From the NCBI GenBank assembly GCA_000383355.1, contig KB911090.1:198234-262233 (forward strand): 64,000 bases of DNA, written 5' to 3'. Made by a program: the position numbers and the translations under genes. Positions 8,731 through 17,190 of this stretch are shown here, piece by piece. The notes beneath the pieces were generated by a model. It had not been told where the DNA came from. It did not search any database and worked only from the letters and a program-made list of their open reading frames with translations. Source of the stretch: Flavobacterium sp. SCGC AAA160-P02 (GTDB lineage: Bacteria; Bacteroidota; Bacteroidia; Flavobacteriales; Flavobacteriaceae). Within the stretch, counting starts at the first letter, position 1; each line of letters opens with the position of its first letter.

Positions 8731-9777
8731 TTAGGCAGCAGTTTTATTTCGGTAATAATCCAATCTTTTTTTCATAATTGGTTTAAATAAAAAAGGAAAA
8801 TAAGAAAGCATTAACATGGCTGGGTATCCATAAGGCAAAGTAGGACTGTCATCTTTAGATTCCAATACTTGAAAAGGTTTTGCTCCACTGTGGTGGTGAT
8901 CTGAATGCCTTGTTAACTCAAACAATAATACTCTTCCGATGATATGATCTGAATTCCAAGAATGTTCTTGTTTTACACGCTCATATCTTCCATTAGCTTT
9001 CATTTTTCTTCTAAGACCGTAATGAGAAAAGTAATTTTGTGCTTCTAAAACTGAAATACCATAGACAGCAGTTATAAAATAAATAACCGCAACGTTTACA
9101 CCAAAAAAGAAGTTGATTCCTACAAAAAGAAAAACTGTTAATGATGTAAATAAAATCATAGGATTTAATAGTAATGACTTTTCTTGAGATTGTAACCTTT
9201 GAGCTTCTAGTCTCCAGGTTTTAAAATAACCCCCTATCTGAGACCTCAATGCAAACCAGTAAAAAATATCTCCTTCTTTTGCAGAAGTAAGGTCATTTGG
9301 TGTAGCCACATCTCTATGATGACCAGAATTGTGATAGGTCATGAAATGATTTTGTATTGCTGTCAGCAACAGTATATGGGCTAAGAACTGTTTGAATTTG
9401 TGATCTGTTTTGTGACCTAATTCATGGCCTATATTAATTCCATTCACGCCTAAGATAGTTCCCATAAATAAAATACAGGCAATCAAATCAGATACAGGAA
9501 TACTTGTGTCTGAAACCGTGATTAAAAACTCATATACAACAAATAAATGTAAGGGTACAGAAAGATAAAGTACCAAATCATAAAAGAAATTTTCATTTGC
9601 CAATTCTTTTTCAACGGTAGATAAATTATAGGTATTTGATGGCAAGAAATTTTCCGCTAAAGGAACAATAACATACAAACTAAAAATGCCAATATAGGCA
9701 GCAAGCCCTGTTGTATTAAATGTAAATAGCCCAAAAAGAGGGATGATAAAAGCCGAAAAATATTTAAATTTTGCCAT
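8731..9777 (-). CDS. alkB: Alkane 1-monooxygenase (AlkB-type membrane di-iron hydroxylase)
   Basis: A 348-residue integral membrane protein with about six hydrophobic helices. All histidine motifs of the family are present in order: HELGHKTDH (118-126), HNSGHH (149-154), the HYG motif in NYFSHYGLRR (252-254) and RHSDHHHSG (~290-298). These ligate the di-iron site that hydroxylates terminal carbons of medium-chain alkanes, with electrons from rubredoxin. No rubredoxin gene is adjacent. Related fatty acid or sterol hydroxylases share the fold, but the HYG and HSDHHH motifs favour AlkB. It is transcribed towards the acyl-CoA operon. The start at 9777 follows normal family length. Confidence 0.88.
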   Translation of the reverse strand: MAKFKYFSAFIIPLFGLFTFNTTGLAAYIGIFSLYVIVPLAENFLPSNTYNLSTVEKELANENFFYDLVLYLSVPLHLFVVYEFLITVSDTSIPVSDLIACILFMGTILGVNGINIGHELGHKTDHKFKQFLAHILLLTAIQNHFMTYHNSGHHRDVATPNDLTSAKEGDIFYWFALRSQIGGYFKTWRLEAQRLQSQEKSLLLNPMILFTSLTVFLFVGINFFFGVNVAVIYFITAVYGISVLEAQNYFSHYGLRRKMKANGRYERVKQEHSWNSDHIIGRVLLFELTRHSDHHHSGAKPFQVLESKDDSPTLPYGYPAMLMLSYFPFLFKPIMKKRLDYYRNKTAA

Positions 9778-9882
9778 GTGATATTACTATTAATTTAAAA
9801 ATTGGTCTAATATACTGATAATCAAGTATAAATATAAGAGGTCTTCTAGTTTTTTCTGTGTTGGTGTCTTTTTAGAACAGAA

Positions 9883-10581
9883 TTAAAGGTTTTCACCCTT
9901 GCCAACCTCATCATTAATTAATTTTATTAGGCGATCGTCTGTTTTAATTCCTCTAAGAATTCGTCCCAGATAATATTCATGTAAAAACTGTTTGTCTTGC
10001 AGTTGTTGTAGTGTCTTTTGAGATATTTTAAAGTCTCCCGTGTACGTTCTATCTATGTGATAGCCTAATGCATTGGTTTGATCGCTTTTATACTTTGTAT
10101 TTGTATACAGATAATCAAGTATATCATTAGCACGAAGATTAATAATCTCTTCTATTTGCTTGCAAAAATCATGATATATATACTTATTCTGGAGTGCCGT
10201 AACAACTAATTCATTGTCTATAAGTTCTATTAACCCAGAGTTTTGAAGCCCTCTATACTCTTCTTGGTTGTCTACAAATGTAGTATTGATTGAGATTGCT
10301 GCCCCTAAGTGATATCCTACGGAGTCTCTGGAAAAATCTGACAATCTATTTTGATTAATAATAATCCATCGGCTAGATTTAATCGCAATTTTTTGTGCCG
10401 CTAAGTTAAACTCATAATCATCATGATCTACTTTACAATTATTTAGAATTCTATTCAAAGATTGGTTTTTAAGGGTTTCCTTATATTTTATTGCATTTTG
10501 TTTTTCTAGATAAAATGAAATTGAGATTCCTAATACAATGACCAAAAACTCTAAAAAATACCTTATAAATTGTTTTTTCAT
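9883..10581 (-). CDS. Membrane-anchored hypothetical protein
   Basis: A 232-residue protein with one N-terminal transmembrane helix (FLEFLVIVLGISISFYLE, about residues 10-27) followed by a charged, helical soluble domain. The layout resembles the flavobacterial DUF6090-type proteins, which have the same VIVLGISISF membrane segment and a polar tail, but I recognise no catalytic motif. The topology suggests a signal-anchor with the bulk outside the cytoplasm. It is a single gene between alkB and ssb. A TACTTTTG box on the minus strand (10605-10612) is a possible promoter. Function unknown. Confidence 0.7.
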   Translation of the reverse strand: MKKQFIRYFLEFLVIVLGISISFYLEKQNAIKYKETLKNQSLNRILNNCKVDHDDYEFNLAAQKIAIKSSRWIIINQNRLSDFSRDSVGYHLGAAISINTTFVDNQEEYRGLQNSGLIELIDNELVVTALQNKYIYHDFCKQIEEIINLRANDILDYLYTNTKYKSDQTNALGYHIDRTYTGDFKISQKTLQQLQDKQFLHEYYLGRILRGIKTDDRLIKLINDEVGKGENL

Positions 10582-10690
10582 GAAATCACTATGAATTAAT
10601 GAATCAAAAGTAATAAAAAAAAGTCTTCTGTAGTTAGGTTAACTATGTAACATCATGATATTGTGTAACTTCCAATTTATAATAAAGGCA

Positions 10691-10719
10691 AATAAAAAGA
10701 GCGCCAATAGGCGCTCTTT
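10691..10719 (-). terminator. Rho-independent terminator of ssb
   Basis: Arms AAAGAGCGCC (10696-10705) and GGCGCTCTTT (10710-10719) pair perfectly around an AATA loop. On the minus strand the stem is followed by a U-rich tract, 26 bases past the ssb stop codon. Confidence 0.85.
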
Positions 10720-10744
10720 CATTTTCATAAGCAATTTATTACTA

Positions 10745-11080
10745 CTACTTTCCTCCCAACATTAGCAATTCATTACAAACAACTTCTGTAATGTATTTTT
10801 TTTCTCCTTCTTTAGTTTCATAAGAACGAGAAGTCAACTTTCCTTCAATGGCAATTTCATTTCCTTTAGTGACATACTTTTCAATAATTTCTGCAGTCTT
10901 ATTCCAGGCAATAATATTGTGCCATTGCGTATCTGTTACTTTCTCACCCGTAGCATTTTTATAACTTTCGTTTGTTGCTATAGAAAATTTTGCTAATTTT
11001 TTTCCACTCTCTAAAGTGATAATTTCTGGATCATTTCCTAAGTTTCCAATTAACTGTACTTTGTTTCTTAACGTATTCAT
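10745..11080 (-). CDS. ssb: Single-stranded DNA-binding protein, short form
   Basis: A 111-residue protein that is essentially one OB-fold. It starts MNTLRNKVQLIGNLGNDPEI and contains KLAKFSIATNESY, TQWHNIIAWNKTAEI and NEIAIEGKLTSRSYE, all typical of bacterial SSB. The disordered linker and acidic DDIPF-type tip that recruits repair proteins are absent; the chain stops at NELLMLGGK. Bacteroidota often carry such a short SSB in addition to a full-length copy, so this is probably the accessory paralogue. It has its own terminator. Confidence 0.9.
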   Translation of the reverse strand: MNTLRNKVQLIGNLGNDPEIITLESGKKLAKFSIATNESYKNATGEKVTDTQWHNIIAWNKTAEIIEKYVTKGNEIAIEGKLTSRSYETKEGEKKYITEVVCNELLMLGGK

Positions 11081-11278
11081 AAGATAAGGTTTTGCGCACT
11101 TAGACGATGCTTAGTGCATGTTTATAATGTATTTTTTGTTGATGTATTTCAACACTGCAAAGATGTAACAAGAACCAAATTAGAATCGGTTAAAAAGCAC
11201 TTACTTTCGGTTGTAAATACTTGTAGTCGTTTGTAAACGAATAATTCATATCTTTACAACTTCCCTATAAATAGCGTT

Positions 11279-11821
11279 ATGACATATTTTATAGAAACTA
11301 AAAACCTAATCTTAAGAGACTTCAGAGATACAGATGTTGCAAGTATTTTTAAATTAGATTCTAATAAAGATGTGCATGAATATTTAGGAAAGAAGCCTAT
11401 TAAAACAATAAAGGAGGCTGAAAAAATACTATCATTTTTTCACTTACAATATAAAGAAAGAGGTATTGGTCGTTTTGCAACTATAGAAAAATCTTCAGGA
11501 AGGTTTATTGGCTGGGCTGGACTAAAATTAAATGAAGGTGAAAAAGAAATGCTAAACGGATATACTAATTTCATAGATATTGGGTATCGGTTTCTTCCTG
11601 AGTTCTGGGGAAAAGGATATGCTACTGAAGCTTCGCTAGCGTCCTTAGAATACGGTTTTAAAAAATTAAATTATGACATTATTTACGGTGCTGCTGATAT
11701 AGAAAATATAGCTTCAAATAAAGTGCTTAAAAAAATAGGATTGAAATTTGTAGATGAATTTATTTTTAAAGCTGTTAGCTGTAATTGGTATGAATTAAAA
11801 AAAGATACTTATGGAACATAG
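11279..11821 (+). CDS. GNAT family N-acetyltransferase (RimJ/RimL type)
   Basis: A 180-residue acetyltransferase. The N-terminus ETKNLILRDFRDTD and the core FLPEFWGKGYATEAS match the RimJ/RimL subgroup; the latter is the acetyl-CoA pyrophosphate loop (Q/RxxGxG/A variant). NIASNKVLKKIGLKF is the usual motif B helix. Relatives acetylate ribosomal protein N-termini, antibiotics or small amines, so the substrate cannot be named. The stop overlaps the next gene by 11 bases, implying co-translation. A TATCTTTA box at about 11250 may be the promoter. Confidence 0.85.
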   Translation: MTYFIETKNLILRDFRDTDVASIFKLDSNKDVHEYLGKKPIKTIKEAEKILSFFHLQYKERGIGRFATIEKSSGRFIGWAGLKLNEGEKEMLNGYTNFIDIGYRFLPEFWGKGYATEASLASLEYGFKKLNYDIIYGAADIENIASNKVLKKIGLKFVDEFIFKAVSCNWYELKKDTYGT

Positions 11822-12164
11822 AAAGTGTTTAGAGTGCGGTGATCTTCTAAAAGGGCGAATTGATAAAAAATTCTGCTCAGATTATTGTAGAAACTCTTAC
11901 AATAATAACGTTAATAAAGACAGTAAAAACCTCATTAGAAATATTAACAATCGTTTGCGAAAAAACCATAAAATTCTTTCTGAACTTAATACTTCTGGAA
12001 AAACAAAAGTAGCTAGAACTAAATTATATGATAAAGGGTTCGACTTTCAGTTATTTACCTCTGTTTACAAAACAAAAACAGGAAACACCTACTTTTATTT
12101 ATATGACCAAGGATATTTGGCCTTAGAAAACGAACTATTTTTACTGATTAGAAGAGAAGCTTAA
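11811..12164 (+). CDS. Small zinc-ribbon protein, conserved hypothetical
   Basis: A 117-residue basic protein. Its first 30 residues hold a four-Cys zinc-ribbon pattern, Cys6-x2-Cys9 then Cys22-x3-Cys26 (CLECGDLLKGRIDKKFCSDY). The middle is a basic helical region rich in Asn/Lys/Arg, and the end (TGNTYFYLYDQGYLALEN) looks like a small beta domain. I recall similar small proteins in other Flavobacteriaceae but know of no function. Nucleic-acid binding would fit the zinc and basic residues; that is inference. Its start overlaps the GNAT gene. Confidence 0.8.
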   Translation: MEHRKCLECGDLLKGRIDKKFCSDYCRNSYNNNVNKDSKNLIRNINNRLRKNHKILSELNTSGKTKVARTKLYDKGFDFQLFTSVYKTKTGNTYFYLYDQGYLALENELFLLIRREA

Positions 12165-12169
12165 GATAG

Positions 12170-12637
12170 TTATTTCCAACTATTCCCCTTCATTTTTAAT
12201 GCTGCTTTTAGAACATCTTTTTGACTAATTTGCCCTATTAATTTTCCGTTTTCTACAATTGGAAATCGCCTTCTTTTTGAACTAATAAATTTAGTTGCTG
12301 CATCAAAAATATTCATGTTTTTGTCAATAGTTTCAACTTCTGAAGCCATATTTTTTTCAACTGTATTATCACTATCCATAGGCATATTATAATACTTACT
12401 ATCAGAAATATGTTTCATACAGTCTCCTTCTGAAATAATACCAATCAGCTCATTTTTATCATTTACTACTGGACCGCCTGAAATTTTATTTTTAATCAAT
12501 AGATTAATCACATGTCCTAAAGAGTCGCTTGGTTTAAAAGTGATGAGTTTTTTTGTCATATAATCAGAGACTAAAATTTGTTCGGCAGGTTTAGATATCG
12601 CCTTGTCTCTTTTCCCTCGAAAGTTGATGATTCCCAT
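12170..12637 (-). CDS. CBS-pair domain protein
   Basis: A 155-residue cytosolic protein made of two CBS domains, about residues 20-80 and 90-150. Recognisable strands are VSDYMTKKLITFKPSDSL, ISGGPVVNDKNELIGIIS, FPIVENGKLIGQIS and the closing KDVLKAALK. CBS pairs bind adenosyl nucleotides and usually regulate a partner, but no transporter or enzyme domain is attached and the neighbours give no clue. It is convergent with the zinc-ribbon gene, 5 bases apart. Confidence 0.85.
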   Translation of the reverse strand: MGIINFRGKRDKAISKPAEQILVSDYMTKKLITFKPSDSLGHVINLLIKNKISGGPVVNDKNELIGIISEGDCMKHISDSKYYNMPMDSDNTVEKNMASEVETIDKNMNIFDAATKFISSKRRRFPIVENGKLIGQISQKDVLKAALKMKGNSWK

Positions 12638-12720
12638 AATAATTTTATTTGGCCTTACTTCTAAAGTTACTAATTTTAAATAACTCTATCGTGTTTTTCA
12701 AAATAAAACTATTTTAAACA

Positions 12721-12753
12721 AAAAAAACCTCGAGAAAATTATTTTTCTCGAGG
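12721..12753 (-). terminator. Rho-independent terminator of the acpP-pyk block
   Basis: Arms CCTCGAGAAAA (12728-12738) and TTTTCTCGAGG (12743-12753) form an 11-base perfect stem with a TTAT loop. On the minus strand it is followed by seven U's. It lies 27 bases after the pyk stop codon. Confidence 0.88.
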
Positions 12754-12780
12754 ATCATTTATTGGAAGCTATTTCTTGTT

Positions 12781-14208
12781 TTAATATATCTCAGAAACTC
12801 GTAATGTATTTACCATTCCACGCTCTTCAACGGGCATGGAGGTAAGGTTAATGACAATATCTCCAGTAGTAACATAGTTCTTTTTTTTTGCAATTCTATT
12901 GATATCAATAACAGTGTCATCTGTACTTAAATTTTCATCATAAAAAAATGCTCTAACTCCCCAAAGTAAATTAAGTTTTCCTAAAATTCTTTGTTGAGTT
13001 GTAAATGCCAAAACATACGATTGTGGTCTCCAGGCTGAAATTTGAAAGGCTGTATACCCACTGTTGGTTAAGGTGCAAATTGCTGCCGCATTTGTGTCTT
13101 TAGACATTAATGCTGCATGGTGGCATAAAGATTTTGTAATAAACCTATCTGTTCTGATATGTGGTGCTTGATGAGGCACTTTAATTAAGGGCGAATTTTC
13201 TACACTCATAATTATTTCACTCATCTTTTGAATTACTCTTACTGGATGTTTTCCAACAGATGTTTCTCCAGATAACATTACTGCATCTGCTCCATCCATA
13301 ATAGAGTTTGCAACATCGTTAACCTCTGCTCTAGTTGGCACAGAACTGGTAATCATGGTCTCCATCATTTGAGTTGCAATAATAACCGGAATACGTGCTT
13401 TTTTTGCCCTATTTACTAGCATCTTTTGAATTAGCGGAACCTCTTGCATAGGTATTTCAACTCCTAAATCTCCTCTAGCAACCATTAGCCCGTCGCAATA
13501 AGGAATTAAAGAGTCTATATTTTCAACAGCCTCTGGCTTTTCAATTTTAGCAATTACAGGAACTCTATATTCTGAATTTTGAGCTATAAGGTCTCTTAAT
13601 ATTCGTAGGTCTTCTGGAGTTCTTACAAATGACAAAGCCATCCAATCTACCTCTAAACCTAAGGCAAAAATAGCATCTTTTTTATCTTTTTCTGTAAGTG
13701 CTGGTAGAGAAATATTTGTATTTGGAAGGTTCACACCTTTTTTAGAAGATAAAACTCCTCCAACAATAACTTTAGTTACTACTTTTAATTTCTTATCTGT
13801 AGAAATAACTTCAAACTGTAACTTTCCATCATCCACTAAAATCTGTTCTCCTGGTTTTACGTCTCTAGGAAAACTTTGATAGGTCATAAACGCTTTTTGG
13901 CTGTTTCCAATACATTTTTCTGTAGTAAAAACAAACTCAGCTCCATCTTCTAGAATAACCCCTTCTTCCATAACTCCAACTCGAAGTTTAGGGCCTTGTA
14001 GATCTGCTAAAATAGCTACATTATAGCCGTTTTCTTCATTAATTTCACGTATTTGTTTTACGCGCTCTTTTACATCGTCATAATCTGCATGAGAGAAGTT
14101 AATTCTAAAAACATTCACTCCTGAACTAGCTAGTTCAGTTAAAATTTCTTTTGTATTTGTTGCGGGTCCTAAAGTGGCAACAATTTTTGTTTTCTTGTTT
14201 ATGAGCAT
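12781..14208 (-). CDS. pyk: Pyruvate kinase
   Basis: A 475-residue glycolytic enzyme converting phosphoenolpyruvate and ADP to pyruvate and ATP. Visible signatures are TKIVATLGPAT at the start, FRINFSHAD, the active-site MVARGDLGVEIP and PVIIATQMMETM, and DGADAVMLSGETSVGKHPV. Length is normal for bacterial PykF/PykA. It is the last gene of the acpP-fabF-rnc-IPExxxVDY-pyk series, 2 bases after the IPExxxVDY gene and ahead of a strong terminator. This order is common in Bacteroidota, tying lower glycolysis to lipid synthesis genes. Confidence 0.96.
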   Translation of the reverse strand: MLINKKTKIVATLGPATNTKEILTELASSGVNVFRINFSHADYDDVKERVKQIREINEENGYNVAILADLQGPKLRVGVMEEGVILEDGAEFVFTTEKCIGNSQKAFMTYQSFPRDVKPGEQILVDDGKLQFEVISTDKKLKVVTKVIVGGVLSSKKGVNLPNTNISLPALTEKDKKDAIFALGLEVDWMALSFVRTPEDLRILRDLIAQNSEYRVPVIAKIEKPEAVENIDSLIPYCDGLMVARGDLGVEIPMQEVPLIQKMLVNRAKKARIPVIIATQMMETMITSSVPTRAEVNDVANSIMDGADAVMLSGETSVGKHPVRVIQKMSEIIMSVENSPLIKVPHQAPHIRTDRFITKSLCHHAALMSKDTNAAAICTLTNSGYTAFQISAWRPQSYVLAFTTQQRILGKLNLLWGVRAFFYDENLSTDDTVIDINRIAKKKNYVTTGDIVINLTSMPVEERGMVNTLRVSEIY

Positions 14209-14210
14209 GT

Positions 14211-14681
14211 TTAAAAAATTAAAAATTGTTTAGATTTTAAAGAATTTGTTTCAACAGTATAAGAGGTTACAACCTGGTTAATTTGCTTAATCTTATCTAC
14301 TGTTTTATATATTGTTTCTTGAGTTGGTTCGCCAACTATTTTTATAAAATAATCTACTGTTTTCTTTTCAGGAATTAAGTAGGTATTTGTTTCTGTTGCC
14401 AATACTATTGTATCTGAGGCATTTGTTCTTTCTTCAGTATAACTATTTGATATTAGATACCATTCAAAATCATATTCTTCATTGATATAATTGTAAACAG
14501 AAAAAGACGCCTTACTATACTTGCTTTCAAAATCTAAACTATAGATTGCTTTTGAAAAAAGGGTGTCTAAATTATTATTTAATAAATATGCTAACTTAAA
14601 ATCTTCTAATGCAGTATGAATAGCAATTAATGTGTAATTATCTTCATAAAAATCCTCTATGTCTAACGAGTGAACTTGCAT
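14211..14681 (-). CDS. IPExxxVDY family protein
   Basis: A 156-residue protein with the diagnostic IPEKKTVDYFIKI near residue 112, which names this Bacteroidota-specific family. The start (LDIEDFYEDNYTLIAIHT) and the acidic, aromatic composition are also typical. Family members are usually encoded directly before pyk and after rnc, as here. No function is established; the constant neighbourhood suggests a core role. No signal peptide is visible. Confidence 0.88.
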   Translation of the reverse strand: MQVHSLDIEDFYEDNYTLIAIHTALEDFKLAYLLNNNLDTLFSKAIYSLDFESKYSKASFSVYNYINEEYDFEWYLISNSYTEERTNASDTIVLATETNTYLIPEKKTVDYFIKIVGEPTQETIYKTVDKIKQINQVVTSYTVETNSLKSKQFLIF

Positions 14682-14779
14682 TAAAAAGCGGTATTGAATT
14701 GTATTAATGGTACTTCTAACAGAACAAAATTACTGATTGTTTTAACAACCAGCATAAAAATTAACGAAATCGTTATCGA

Positions 14780-15520
14780 TTATGAGTTTTCTATTTGTTT
14801 CTGAAAGGTAAAATAGACTCTTTTTGAAGCTTGTTCTTCTGCTTTCTTTTTAGATGTTGCTCTTCCTTTTGCAATTTGAACATCATCTATACTAATCTTA
14901 ACACTAAAGTGTTTTACAGGTTCATTTCCTGTGTCTTCATAGGTGTTAATATCGTATTTTTTCTTTTGCTTCTGACACCATTCAATAATAAGACCTTTGT
15001 AGCTGGTAATCTTCCCTTCTAGTTTTGGAATATCTACATAAGGAATAATTACTTTATCATATATAAATTTATTGCAATATGTATATCCCCTATCTAAATA
15101 GATCGCACCAATTAAAGCTTCAAAAATATTTCCATGAATATTATCTCCAATATTGTTTTGAGGAATATTACTCTTTACAAATGAAATTAGATTTAAGTCT
15201 TTCCCTAACTCATTTAAATGCTCTCTACTTACAATTTTAGATCTCATTTGAGTTAAGTATCCTTCAGATTGATTAGGTGCTTTGGTAAATAGATATGAAG
15301 CAATTACAGCGCCCAGCATGGCATCACCAACAAACTCTAATCTTTCGTAGTTAAATGGTTCTCCTTTTTTATCTACTTTTTTTAAAGACCGATGTGTAAA
15401 TGCTTTTTGATAATTCTCTATCTGTTTTGGTGTAAATTTCAATAAAACTCGCATAGCGTTATAAAATGCCCTGTCATCGCCTTTAGATGATTGGGTAACT
15501 ATTTTGCGAATAAAATTCAT
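14780..15520 (-). CDS. rnc: Ribonuclease III
   Basis: A 246-residue double-strand-specific endoribonuclease that processes rRNA precursors and structured RNAs. The catalytic signature ERLEFVGDAMLGAVI lies at about 59-73 and a second acidic cluster in NIFEALIGAIYLDRG. The last ~75 residues form a dsRNA-binding domain (ITSYKGLIIEWCQKQK, GRATSKKKAEEQASKR). The start is 6 bases after fabF. The acpP-fabF-rnc order is widespread in bacteria. Confidence 0.95.
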   Translation of the reverse strand: MNFIRKIVTQSSKGDDRAFYNAMRVLLKFTPKQIENYQKAFTHRSLKKVDKKGEPFNYERLEFVGDAMLGAVIASYLFTKAPNQSEGYLTQMRSKIVSREHLNELGKDLNLISFVKSNIPQNNIGDNIHGNIFEALIGAIYLDRGYTYCNKFIYDKVIIPYVDIPKLEGKITSYKGLIIEWCQKQKKKYDINTYEDTGNEPVKHFSVKISIDDVQIAKGRATSKKKAEEQASKRVYFTFQKQIENS

Positions 15521-15526
15521 GAAGTA

Positions 15527-16777
15527 TTAATCTATTTTTCTAAATGCTACACAAGCATTATGTCCACCAAATCCAAAAGTGTTGCTCATGGCAACTTTAA
15601 TTGCTCTCTTTTGAGGTTTATTGAGTGTTAAGTTTAAATCTGGATTAATATTTTCATCTGCAGTGCTATGATTAATTGTTGGAGGTACAATGCCATGTTT
15701 CATCGCTAATATTGACGCGATAGACTCTATAGCTCCAGCAGCACCCAAAAGGTGACCTGTCATAGATTTTGTAGAATTAATATTGATATTCTTTGCGTGA
15801 TCACCAAAAACCTGTGAGATGGCTTTTAATTCGGCAACGTCACCTAAAGGTGTTGAAGTTCCGTGAGTATTAATGTGATCTACATCTTCTGGTTGTATTC
15901 CAGAGTTTTCTAGACAGTTTTTCATCACAGCAATAACTCCAATTCCTTCCGGATGTGGTGCCGTCATGTGATATGCATCAGAAGACATTCCTCCTCCAAT
16001 AACCTCTGCATAAATGTTTGCGCCTCTTGCTTTGGCGTACTCATATTCTTCTAAAACAATGGCTCCTGCTCCTTCACCTAAAACAAACCCGTCTCTTTCG
16101 GCGTCAAAAGGTCTAGAAGCTGTTTGTGCACTTTCATTTCTTGTAGATAATGCATGCATAGAATTAAATCCTCCCACACCAGCAATTGTAATGGCTGCTT
16201 CACTTCCTCCTGTAACAATAACATCACAATGTCCTAAACGAATATAGTTTAAGGCATCTATCATTGCATTAGCAGAAGACGCACAAGCTGATACTGTGGT
16301 GTAATTTGGTCCCATAAATCCATTTTTAATGGAAATATTACCAGGAGCAATGTCTGCAATCATTTTTGGAATAAAGAAAGGATTAAATTTTGGTGTTCCG
16401 TCTCCGGCTGCAAAATTTAAGACTTCATTTTGAAAAGTTTCTAAACCTCCTATTCCCGCTCCCCAGATAACACCTACTCGTAATTTATTAATAGTGTCTA
16501 AGTCTAACCCAGAATCTGCAATTGCCTCATCTGAAGCAACCATGGCATATTGGGTAAACTTATCCATTTTACGAGCATCTTTTCTGTTCATAAAATCTGT
16601 AACAGTAAAGTTTTTAACTTCACATGCAAAACGAGTCTTGAACTTGGTAGCATCAAAATGCGTAATGGGTGCCGCCCCGCTAACTCCGTTAACTAGAGCA
16701 GACCAATATTCTTCAATATTGTTCCCAATTGGCGTTAATGCACCAAGTCCAGTTACTACAACTCGTTTTAACTGCAT
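15527..16777 (-). CDS. fabF: Beta-ketoacyl-ACP synthase II
   Basis: A 416-residue condensing enzyme of type II fatty acid synthesis that extends acyl-ACP with malonyl-ACP. The Cys-His-His triad is visible: nucleophile Cys in VSACASSANAM (~165), His in NTHGTSTPLGD (~306) and His in STKSMTGHLLGAAG (~342). The start (MQLKRVVVTGLGALTPIG) and the end (SNTFGFGGHNACVAFRK) are typical. It begins 7 bases after acpP and is co-transcribed with it. Confidence 0.96.
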   Translation of the reverse strand: MQLKRVVVTGLGALTPIGNNIEEYWSALVNGVSGAAPITHFDATKFKTRFACEVKNFTVTDFMNRKDARKMDKFTQYAMVASDEAIADSGLDLDTINKLRVGVIWGAGIGGLETFQNEVLNFAAGDGTPKFNPFFIPKMIADIAPGNISIKNGFMGPNYTTVSACASSANAMIDALNYIRLGHCDVIVTGGSEAAITIAGVGGFNSMHALSTRNESAQTASRPFDAERDGFVLGEGAGAIVLEEYEYAKARGANIYAEVIGGGMSSDAYHMTAPHPEGIGVIAVMKNCLENSGIQPEDVDHINTHGTSTPLGDVAELKAISQVFGDHAKNININSTKSMTGHLLGAAGAIESIASILAMKHGIVPPTINHSTADENINPDLNLTLNKPQKRAIKVAMSNTFGFGGHNACVAFRKID

Positions 16778-16784
16778 ATAAATG

Positions 16785-17021
16785 TTACTTTTTAGCTTCT
16801 TCTATGTAGCTGATTGCTTGACCAACAGTACCGATGTTCTCTGCTTGATCGTCTGGAATTTGAATATCAAATTCTTTTTCGAATTCCATAATCAATTCAA
16901 CAGTATCTAAAGAATCTGCCCCTAGGTCATTAGTGAAACTAGCTTCTATAGTTACTTCATTATCGTCTACTCCTAATTTGTCTACAATAATAGCTTTTAC
17001 TCTTGATGCAATGTCTGACAT
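16785..17021 (-). CDS. acpP: Acyl carrier protein
   Basis: A 78-residue acidic four-helix protein. The phosphopantetheine attachment site is Ser37 in [15 protein letters not shown]. It carries growing acyl chains for FabF and the other fatty acid synthesis enzymes in the cytosol. It is the first gene of a leftward block; a TATTTTTG box on the minus strand (17053-17060) lies 31 bases upstream. Purine and RNase H genes face away on the other side. Confidence 0.96.
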   Translation of the reverse strand: MSDIASRVKAIIVDKLGVDDNEVTIEASFTNDLGADSLDTVELIMEFEKEFDIQIPDDQAENIGTVGQAISYIEEAKK

Positions 17022-17052
17022 AATTTATTAATTTTTAAATTTAAAATCGAGG

Positions 17053-17060
17053 CAAAAATA
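17053..17060 (-). promoter_or_regulatory. -7 box upstream of acpP
   Basis: Reads TATTTTTG on the minus strand, matching the Bacteroidota -7 consensus TAnnTTTG. No TTG at the normal 17-23 spacing was found, so it is a partial match. Confidence 0.4.
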
Positions 17061-17190
17061 CAAATCTTATTAGTTTTAACGAATTTTTACCAAAAAAATG
17101 AACTCTAAAGTATATTATTTTATTCAATAGTTCATATATAAATTATAATATCAACTATTATGCTTTATTTTGTAGGTGAATATCTTACAA

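Noticed and set aside
12037..12050. GGGTTCGACTTTC resembling a tRNA T-arm
   Set aside because: It lies inside the zinc-ribbon gene and no matching acceptor, D-arm or anticodon stem surrounds it. No tRNA was found anywhere in the window.
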